Position numbers and translations under genes: made by a program. This document shows positions 57,855-64,000 of a stretch of 64,000 nt of DNA, piece after piece. Position 1 is the first letter of the stretch. Each line of letters starts with the position of its first letter. Below the pieces are notes generated by a model. It was not told the origin of the DNA, did no database searches, and was given only the letters and a program-made list of their open reading frames with translations. The stretch lies in the NCBI RefSeq assembly GCF_041435015.1, contig NZ_CP107989.1, positions 9,052,001-9,116,000 on the forward strand, written 5' to 3'. The DNA is from Streptomyces canus (lineage in GTDB: Bacteria; Actinomycetota; Actinomycetes; Streptomycetales; Streptomycetaceae).

Positions 57855-58871
57855 TCACACCCCTCCGCGCAGTCGCGCGCTCGGGTCGAGCGCGTCGCGC
57901 ACCCCGTCGCCGAGGACGTTGAGCGCGGCCGTGGTCAGGGCGATCAGCAGACCGGGCGCGATCGTCACGGCGGGCCGGGTGTAGAGGAGCCCCAGACCGT
58001 CCTCGATGATCGTGCCCCAGCTGGCGTCGGGTGGCTGGACGCCGACGGACAGGAAGGACAGCGCCGACTCGGTGAGCATGGCGAGCGCGGTCATCAGCGG
58101 GACGAACACGATCGCCGTCGGCACCACGTTCGGCAGCACCTCCCGGCGCAGGATGCGCGGGGTGGGCGCGCCGGAGCCGATGGCCGCCTGGATGTACTCC
58201 TTGTTGCGCAGCACCAGCACCTGACCGCGCAACGGCCGTGCGATGTACGGCACATAGATCGCCGCGATGATCGTGACGGGCAGCCAGAGACTTCCCGCGT
58301 CGACGGTGACAGGGCCCAGCTCGAGACCGTTGGTGAGCAGCACCACCGACAGACAGATCGCCAGCAGATAGACCGGGAACGCCCAGACGACGTCCAGGAC
58401 CCGCGAGATGACGGCGTCCACGACCCCGCCCGCGTACCCGGCGACGACCCCCATGGCCGTACCGACGACGCAGGTGAGCAGCGCCGCCGTGAACCCGATG
58501 AACAGGCTCGTACGGCCGCCGTACAGCAGCCGGGCCAGCACGTCCCGGCCCTGGTTGTCCGCGCCGAGGAAGTAGTGGGCGGGGTCCCAGGTCGGGCCGA
58601 TCGGGGTGACGCCGAGGCCGAGGCCGGTGCTGCTCGGGGTGAGCACCGGCACGGTCTTTCCGTCCACGACGGTGGTGCCGGAGACATGGGACTGGAAGGG
58701 GTCGGTGTGGGCGATGTGGTCCGCGTAGAGCGGGGCGCACAGGCTCGCCAGCACGATGAGGAGCAGGACCGCGGCGGCGGCCAGCGCCGTCCTGTTGCGC
58801 AGCAGGTCGCCGGCGGCGGTCCGCCAGGGGCCCGGCGAGCGCCGGGCACCGGCCGACGGGGACAGGGTCAC
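57855..58871 (-). CDS. Peptide ABC transporter permease (DppC type)
   Basis: A 338-residue membrane protein from GTG at 58871, which overlaps the stop of the binding-protein gene (GTGA). It has the DppC pattern: one N-terminal helix, a large external loop containing HYFLGADNQGRDVLARLLYG, then five helices with the coupling motif NKEYIQAAIGSGAPTPRILR. The C-terminus NVLGDGVRDALDPSAR is diagnostic of DppC/OppC. It works with the DppB-type subunit. Confidence 0.94.
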   Translation of the reverse strand: MTLSPSAGARRSPGPWRTAAGDLLRNRTALAAAAVLLLIVLASLCAPLYADHIAHTDPFQSHVSGTTVVDGKTVPVLTPSSTGLGLGVTPIGPTWDPAHYFLGADNQGRDVLARLLYGGRTSLFIGFTAALLTCVVGTAMGVVAGYAGGVVDAVISRVLDVVWAFPVYLLAICLSVVLLTNGLELGPVTVDAGSLWLPVTIIAAIYVPYIARPLRGQVLVLRNKEYIQAAIGSGAPTPRILRREVLPNVVPTAIVFVPLMTALAMLTESALSFLSVGVQPPDASWGTIIEDGLGLLYTRPAVTIAPGLLIALTTAALNVLGDGVRDALDPSARLRGGV

Positions 58872-60589
58872 TTCACCCACAACTGCCCGACCAGCATGTA
58901 GAACTGCTTGCTGAACTGGTAATTTCCGACCCGCGTCGACGTGAAGTCGATCAGCTTCGGGTTGATCAGCGGTACCACCGGCGACTGGGCCATGAGCGTC
59001 CGGTCCACGGCACCCCACTGCTTGTCGGCGCTCGCCTTGTCGGTCTGCGAGGTCTTCAGCGCCGCCTGCATCTTCGCGTCGACGCCCTTGTCGCAGAACC
59101 CGGAGATGTTGATGCTGGAGTCGCTGCCGGGGTGGTAACTCGCGCAGGACAGCAGCACGTTGAGGAAGTCGGAGGCCGCGGGATAGTCCTGGTACCAGGA
59201 CGTCAGGGCCAACTGCACCTTGTTCTTGGTGTTCTGGATGTAGGTGAACTGGATGTTCCCCGACAGCGGCTTGAGCGTCGCCTTGTATCCGAGCTGGGTG
59301 AGCAGGCTCTGCAGGTATTGCCCGATCGATTTGTTGACGTCGTCGTCCTGCGTGACGATGCCGACCTCCTGACCCGCCGTACCGGACTGCTTCACCAGCT
59401 CCTTGGCCTTGGTGAGGTCAGCGGCCTTCCAGGTCGCACCGCCGCCCTTGGTGTAGTCGCACGCGTCGACGTGCCCGGGGAAGCCGGGCGGCAGGATCGT
59501 GCACGCGGGAGAGGCGAGGTTGGTGCCGCCGTACAGCCGCACCACGGCGGACCGGTCCACGGCCCAGTTGATCGCCTGACGCGCCAACTTGTTGTTGAAG
59601 GGAGCCATGTTGACGTTGAGCGTCGCGTACCAGAACGCCGTCAGCGGGTTCACATGCGCCTGCGAGGCGTACTTGGTGCCGATCTCGTTCAGGCGGTCGG
59701 CGGGCGGCGCGTCGAACATCCAGTCCGCCTGGCCGTTCTCGACGGCGGTGACCTCGGACTCCACGGTCTGGCCGAAGGTGTAGTCGACGACGTCGGGATA
59801 GCCCTCCGGCTCCGCCTGACGCGACCACTCCTTGAAGTGCGGGTTACGGACCAGCTTGAGAGCCCGGTTGGGGTCGTACGACGCCGCCATGTACGGCCCG
59901 GTCGACGGCAGCGGCTTGGTCCCGGCGTCCTTCGTCGGCGAGTCCTTCGGTACGACGACCGCGTGCGGGACGGCCAGCTTGTATGCGAACTCCGGATCCG
60001 CGGCCGTCAGGTTGATGGTGACCGTGCCGGCCTTGGCGTCACCGATCACGCCCTTGGACAGGGTGCAGGAGGCCGGCGTCTTCAGACAGGCGTCGGCGCC
60101 GACGATGCCGTTGTAGAAGGTGCCCGCGGTGGGGCTGGAGACCTTGAAGATGCGCTGGAAGGACGCCACCACGTCGTCGGTGGTCAGGGCCTTGCCGTTG
60201 GAGAAGGTGACGCCCTTGCGGAGCGTGAAGGTGTAGGTCTTGCCGCCGTTGGTCACCTTCGGCAGGGCCGTGGCCAGGTCGGGGACGACGGTGAAGGACT
60301 CCTGCCCGTTGACCTTTTTGAAGGCGAGCAGCCCGTCGTACATCGACTGGAACAACTGCCAGTACTGGAGCGTGTAGTTCACCTGCGGGTCGAAGCTGCC
60401 CGCAGCCGCGTGGGCGACCAGCTTCAGGGTGCCGCCCTTGTGCTGGGCCTGGAAGGCGGAGGAGCCCGAGGAGGAGGCGCCCGGGTCGGAGGAGGAGCCC
60501 GAGTCGGAGGACGAAGAACAGGCGGCCGCGGTGAGCGTGAGGGCGACGGTGGCGGCGGCGAGCGCGCCCCGTCCGGCAATACGGGACAT
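58868..60589 (-). CDS. Peptide/nickel-type ABC solute-binding lipoprotein (family 5)
   Basis: A 573-residue lipoprotein. The signal peptide ends in LTAAAC, followed by a Ser/Gly-rich tether. The mature protein is an SBP family 5 member: GGTLKLVAHAAAGSFDPQVN, a YTFTLRKGVTFSNGKALTTD signature and RQAINWAVDRSAVVRLYGG. It captures oligopeptides (rarely other ligands) outside the membrane and delivers them to the DppB/C permeases. It is preceded by a proline iminopeptidase gene. The specificity is not readable. Confidence 0.94.
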   Translation of the reverse strand: MSRIAGRGALAAATVALTLTAAACSSSSDSGSSSDPGASSSGSSAFQAQHKGGTLKLVAHAAAGSFDPQVNYTLQYWQLFQSMYDGLLAFKKVNGQESFTVVPDLATALPKVTNGGKTYTFTLRKGVTFSNGKALTTDDVVASFQRIFKVSSPTAGTFYNGIVGADACLKTPASCTLSKGVIGDAKAGTVTINLTAADPEFAYKLAVPHAVVVPKDSPTKDAGTKPLPSTGPYMAASYDPNRALKLVRNPHFKEWSRQAEPEGYPDVVDYTFGQTVESEVTAVENGQADWMFDAPPADRLNEIGTKYASQAHVNPLTAFWYATLNVNMAPFNNKLARQAINWAVDRSAVVRLYGGTNLASPACTILPPGFPGHVDACDYTKGGGATWKAADLTKAKELVKQSGTAGQEVGIVTQDDDVNKSIGQYLQSLLTQLGYKATLKPLSGNIQFTYIQNTKNKVQLALTSWYQDYPAASDFLNVLLSCASYHPGSDSSINISGFCDKGVDAKMQAALKTSQTDKASADKQWGAVDRTLMAQSPVVPLINPKLIDFTSTRVGNYQFSKQFYMLVGQLWVK

Positions 60590-60607
60590 GGCTGGGAACT
60601 CCCGGGG

Positions 60608-61504
60608 TCAGTCGGTGGAGTCGAGGAACTCGCCGACGACCCGGAGGTAGAGCTGCTCCTCCTCGACGTGCGGCATGTGGCTCGAATGCTCGAACATGTG
60701 CCAGCGCACATCGGGGATGTGGTCGGCGAAGGGGCGGACGGTCTCGGGGGTCGCCTCGTCGAAGCGTCCGGACACCAGCAGGGTCGGCACCTCGATCAGA
60801 TGCAGCCGGTCGATGACCGACCAGTCCTTGAGGGTGCCGACGACATGGAACTCATTGGGGCCGTTCATCGTGTGGTACACGGTCGGATCGGCCGCGATGT
60901 TGTCCCAAGTGGCCTGCACCTCAGGCGGGTTGGGCGTCAGGCGGCACACATGGCGTTCGTTGAAGACCTGTTCGGCCGCCCGGTAGTCGGGGTGGCCCGT
61001 GGTCCCGGCCGCCTCGTGGGCGTGCAGGGTGAGCTGGACCTCCTGGGGGAGTTCGGCGCGCAGTTCGGCGGCCGCCTCGAGCCACAACCCCATGGACGCG
61101 GGTGAGTTGGCGATGACCAGTCCGCGCAGCCCGGGCGGGCGGCGTACCGCGTGCTCGGCGGCGAGCATGCCGCCCCAGGACTGGCCGAGGATGTGGTAGC
61201 CGTCGGCGATCCCCAACTCCTTCAGGAGGTTGTCCAGTTCGTCGAGGAAGAGCTGGACGGTCCAGAAGTCGGCGCCCTTGCCGGGCAGATGGGTGGAGAG
61301 CCCGGTGCCGAGCTGGTCGTAGTGGATCACTGGGCGGCCCTGCTCGGAGATGCCCGCGATGCTGAGCGTGTAGTGGTGGCCGGCGCCGGGCCCGCCGTGC
61401 AGGACCACCAGGGGTGTCCTGCCCGGTTCGCCCGTGATCCGGTACCAGGTGGAATGGCCGTTGAAGTCGACGGTTCCGGTGTGGTTCGGTTCGGGGATCG
61501 CCAC
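60608..61504 (-). CDS. Proline iminopeptidase-family alpha/beta hydrolase
   Basis: A 298-residue S33-family enzyme. GTG at 61504 follows GGGAGG. Landmarks are the oxyanion motif HGGPG at 36-40, the nucleophile Ser109 in GQSWGG, an Asp in SGRFDEATPE and the catalytic His in EHSSHMPHVEEEQ. Members release N-terminal proline or other amino acids from short peptides, or act as amino-acid amidases. There is no signal peptide, so it acts inside the cell. It is the first gene of the peptide-uptake operon and probably processes the imported peptide. A GntR gene is divergent upstream. Confidence 0.92.
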   Translation of the reverse strand: MAIPEPNHTGTVDFNGHSTWYRITGEPGRTPLVVLHGGPGAGHHYTLSIAGISEQGRPVIHYDQLGTGLSTHLPGKGADFWTVQLFLDELDNLLKELGIADGYHILGQSWGGMLAAEHAVRRPPGLRGLVIANSPASMGLWLEAAAELRAELPQEVQLTLHAHEAAGTTGHPDYRAAEQVFNERHVCRLTPNPPEVQATWDNIAADPTVYHTMNGPNEFHVVGTLKDWSVIDRLHLIEVPTLLVSGRFDEATPETVRPFADHIPDVRWHMFEHSSHMPHVEEEQLYLRVVGEFLDSTD

Positions 61505-61590
61505 GGGGAAGCCTCCCAGGCCGGTCGGAACCAGCCGACCGCTGTCTGAAAATCGTTGGGATGTGACGGATGCATGCGATAGTGAGGGGG

Positions 61591-61617
61591 TAAAAGGTCA
61601 GTCCACAAGACCTTTTA
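61591..61617. promoter_or_regulatory. 9-bp inverted repeat, candidate GntR operator
   Basis: TAAAAGGTC (61591-61599) and GACCTTTTA (61609-61617) are perfect inverted copies with a 9-nt spacer, AT-rich in a GC-rich setting. The site lies between the divergent peptide-uptake operon and the GntR gene and is a likely binding site for the latter. Confidence 0.65.
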
Positions 61618-61696
61618 GCGGGGTGAGGGGAAGACGTAACAGCGGGTTCACGTGGCCCGTGCGCGTTAACAGAAACGGCGACTCACAGGAGGACAA

Positions 61697-62503
61697 CTGA
61701 CATCCGCACCTGAACCCGGTGACGAGTTCTCGCGCGTTCTCGACCGTGTCCTGCTCGGCGGCAGTCCCTCGGGCTCGCTGCGTCCGGTGCGGGTGAACTC
61801 GGCGGTCGACGAGGTCGCCGACCGGCTGCTCACCGCGATCGCCGTCGGAGACTTCCTGCCCGGCGAGCGGCTGCCCGCCGAACGCGAGCTCACCGCGCTG
61901 CTGCACGTCAGCCGCCCCACCGTGCGCGAAGCGGTCGCACGCCTCCTGGCGTTGGGCGTCATCGAGATCCGCCGGGGCCGCAACGGCGGAGCGTTCGTCC
62001 GCGACAGCTGGACCGAGTCCTCGGGCGCCGCGGTCCGCCGCACGCTGCTGCCCCGCTGGGAGGAGTTCGAGCAACTCTTCGACCTGCGCGGGCTGGTGGA
62101 GGGCATGGTGGCCGCGACGGCCGCCCGGCGCCGACGCCCCGAGGACCTGGAGCCGATGCGCGAGGCGCTGGAGGCGCACCTCTGTGCGAGTACACCCCGT
62201 GAGGAGCAGGCCGCCGACAGCGCGTTCCACCGGGCGATCTGCGCGGCCACCCATAATCCGCAGATCGCCCAGCTCAGCCGGGACCTGCTGACCCGGATCA
62301 GTCTGGGCTTCCCGATCGAGCCCTGGGGGAAGGGCGAACGCTCCCACCACGAACAGGCCGGTCACGGGCACAGGGCGCTCTACGAAGCCGTCGCAACCGG
62401 CGATCCGGAGCGTGCGGAGGGGACGGCCCGGGAGCATTTCATGATCAGCGCCGAGATGATCCGGGATGTCCTGGCCCGGGTACGGGCGGCCGAGGCTCCC
62501 TGA
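61697..62503 (+). CDS. GntR family regulator, FadR/FCD subfamily
   Basis: About 268 residues if the CTG at 61697 is the start. A perfect AGGAGG lies at 61687-61692, and no ATG, GTG or TTG is in frame until GTG at 61787, which lacks a ribosome site and would give 238 residues. The winged helix (GDFLPGERLPAERELTALLH, then VSRPTVREAVARL) is standard GntR. The C-terminal FCD ligand domain (about 125-260) is all-helical with FHRAICAATHNPQI and EQAGHGHRALYEAVATGDP providing metal-binding His residues. It probably controls the divergent peptide-uptake operon through the inverted repeat at 61591-61617. The start is uncertain. Confidence 0.88.
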   Translation: MTSAPEPGDEFSRVLDRVLLGGSPSGSLRPVRVNSAVDEVADRLLTAIAVGDFLPGERLPAERELTALLHVSRPTVREAVARLLALGVIEIRRGRNGGAFVRDSWTESSGAAVRRTLLPRWEEFEQLFDLRGLVEGMVAATAARRRRPEDLEPMREALEAHLCASTPREEQAADSAFHRAICAATHNPQIAQLSRDLLTRISLGFPIEPWGKGERSHHEQAGHGHRALYEAVATGDPERAEGTAREHFMISAEMIRDVLARVRAAEAP

Positions 62504-62509
62504 CCGGGG

Positions 62510-63982
62510 CTACACCTCCCGGTGATCGATCCCCAGCAGACTCGCCGCGGCCCCGAAATCGGCGCCGTGGTGCCCCACCGCCAGCGACCAGTGATGCCCC
62601 ACCCCGGTGGCGCTCCACGCGTCCACCCACTCACCGGGATCCCGGCCGAAGTCGACCCGGCTGGTGGTATTGCCGATCTCCAGCAGCGGACCGGGCACGA
62701 CCGTGCCCTCGGACGTGATGAACGACAGGCTGCCGTCGGCGTCCTGGCCGAGACCGAGCAGCGTGACCGGCCCCTGCCGGACGTCGAACTCCACGCTGAC
62801 CCCCCAGCCGCGCTTGCCGTGATAGACACCGAGGCCGCGCAGCAGCGGGTCCCGGGCGCTGAGCGCGAGGTGGGCCGGCCCGTCGTGGCCCATCTCCACC
62901 ACGCCGTCCTCGAAGTTCAGCGCCTGGATCTCCGTGAAGGAACCCCCGGCACCGACACTCTGCGAGGCCAACTGGGCGAGACTGGTGCGCAGTTCGAACT
63001 CACCGGCCGCGGGCACCCCCCGGGCCGTGAGCAGCGAGGCGCCCAGGATCATGCCGGCGCCGAGCCGCTCGTGCGTCTCACCGTCGAGCCCCCGGTGGTA
63101 GTACGCGAGGGTGTCGAGGCCGAAGTCCTCCACCAGCCGGTCGAGAGCCACCGACACGGTCGCCCCCCACGCGAAGTCCTCGTCGACCACGCTGTCGTCG
63201 ACGGTGAAGATCCGCCGGGCGAGCTCCACCCGCTCCCGGGTCTCCGCCTCGGTCACCTTCTCCACCCGGTGCCGCAGATCGTCGAACTCCAGCACCTCGA
63301 CGTGCGAGCCGAACGTCGCCGACAGCAGGGTCGGATCGGTCTGCACATCGAGCATCCCGGGATACACGTGCCCCATCAGTCCGTGCCGGGCGTGCCGGAG
63401 CGCGGCCCGGACGTGCGCGGCCCGCACCCACCGCTCGACGCGCCGCCACGCCGACTCCTGCCGCAGCCAGCCCGACACCGAACGGAAGGGGACGCCGGCC
63501 CGGCGGAAGACGTTGCCGACCTCCGGCACGGAGCACTGCGAGCAGTACGCCAGCCAGTCGCCCGTGTCGAAGGAGGCGTGGTCCATCCGCTCGGACGGCT
63601 GGAGGTCGACGACCAGCACCGGGGTGTGGGTGCGCTGCGCGATCGGCAGCACCATCGACGAGGTCAGATAGGTCGTCAGGAACAGCACGATCAGATCGCA
63701 GTCGGCCCGCCGGAGTTGTTCGGCGGCGGCCGCGCCCTCCTGCGCGTCGGAGACGAACCCGGCGTCCGTCACCTCCGCGTCCAACTGGCCCAGCCGGTCG
63801 GCGACATACGCGGCCGACTCCTTCAACTGGGGCAGCAGCCCCGGGAACTGCGGCCAGTAGGTGCCGAGCCCGCCGGAGACCAGCCCGATCCGTGGCCGGC
63901 GGCGCGTCACGGGCGGGAGCAACTCGCCCAGCACGGCTTCTCGTGCACCGGCACGCGTCGTGGTGGTATCGGTCGTCGCCAT
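62510..63982 (-). CDS. L-arabinose/L-fucose isomerase family protein
   Basis: A 490-residue protein, close to the roughly 500 of AraA. ATG at 63982 follows AAGGAG. It has the family layout: an N-terminal Rossmann-like part (RIGLVSGGLGTYWPQFPGLL), a middle domain with RHGLMGHVYPGMLDVQTD, and a C-terminal beta domain with GHHWSLAVGHHGADF. Metal-binding Glu and His residues are expected around EDFAWG and the terminal HH pairs, but I could not verify each. The substrate (a pentose, fucose or another sugar) is unknown, and its sugar-pathway neighbours would lie right of the window. It converges on the GntR gene with a 6-nt gap. Confidence 0.85.
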   Translation of the reverse strand: MATTDTTTTRAGAREAVLGELLPPVTRRRPRIGLVSGGLGTYWPQFPGLLPQLKESAAYVADRLGQLDAEVTDAGFVSDAQEGAAAAEQLRRADCDLIVLFLTTYLTSSMVLPIAQRTHTPVLVVDLQPSERMDHASFDTGDWLAYCSQCSVPEVGNVFRRAGVPFRSVSGWLRQESAWRRVERWVRAAHVRAALRHARHGLMGHVYPGMLDVQTDPTLLSATFGSHVEVLEFDDLRHRVEKVTEAETRERVELARRIFTVDDSVVDEDFAWGATVSVALDRLVEDFGLDTLAYYHRGLDGETHERLGAGMILGASLLTARGVPAAGEFELRTSLAQLASQSVGAGGSFTEIQALNFEDGVVEMGHDGPAHLALSARDPLLRGLGVYHGKRGWGVSVEFDVRQGPVTLLGLGQDADGSLSFITSEGTVVPGPLLEIGNTTSRVDFGRDPGEWVDAWSATGVGHHWSLAVGHHGADFGAAASLLGIDHREV

Positions 63983-64000
63983 GGTGGGCGCTCCTTCGGG

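Overview
High-GC actinomycete DNA, almost certainly Streptomyces: codons are strongly G/C-ended, GTG starts are common, most genes carry Streptomyces-type Shine-Dalgarno sites, there are many LacI/AraC/GntR regulators and Ser/Thr kinases, and one gene carries a rare TTA (bldA-dependent) codon. No rRNA, tRNA, CRISPR array, insertion sequence or integrase was found.

Layout. 1-1909: a partial ThuA-like gene and a secreted S1 (streptogrisin-type) protease, divergent around a LacI-type palindrome. 1958-9531: two divergent signalling loci, a membrane kinase with a PQQ-type sensor domain, and a three-gene operon that matches mycobacterial pknG-glnX-glnH in layout but has a sugar-type binding lipoprotein in the GlnH position. 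9599-20025: a membrane protein, a LysR/SDR pair, a LacI regulator, a secreted glycerophosphodiesterase, an MMPL transporter, a YqjF-like protein and an aldo/keto reductase/AraC pair. A 107-bp orphan fragment of an NRPS adenylation domain lies at 12081-12187. 20728-27064: fused isobutyryl-CoA mutase IcmF, converging on branched-chain 2-oxoacid dehydrogenase genes in which E1-beta and E2 are one polypeptide.

27319-49248 is the centrepiece: a co-directional, tightly packed operon of a cysteate synthase-like enzyme, three NRPSs, an MbtH protein and a P450, followed by a convergent MFS exporter and a TmrB-like ATPase. Module order is C-A(Val-like)-T-C-A(Asp-like)-T-E / C-A(Thr)-T-C-A(?)-T-E / C-A(?)-T-TE, which predicts a pentapeptide with two D residues. 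The second A domain has an Asp-type pocket in which the usual Leu236 is Ala. With the neighbouring cysteate synthase this suggests that the residue is cysteate (a sulfonate). The first module begins with a C domain although no loading module is visible, so an acyl or aryl cap is likely; the neighbouring branched-chain acyl-CoA genes are one possible source.

51123-53373: a LacI regulator and a secreted GH5 glycosidase share an 18-bp palindrome. 53521-54788: a membrane-anchored Mrr-type nuclease homologue and an AhpD-like protein. 54847-61504: a six-gene peptide-uptake operon (proline iminopeptidase, lipoprotein, two permeases, two ATPases). 61697-62503: an FCD-type GntR regulator that may start at CTG. 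62510-63982: an arabinose/fucose isomerase-family protein.
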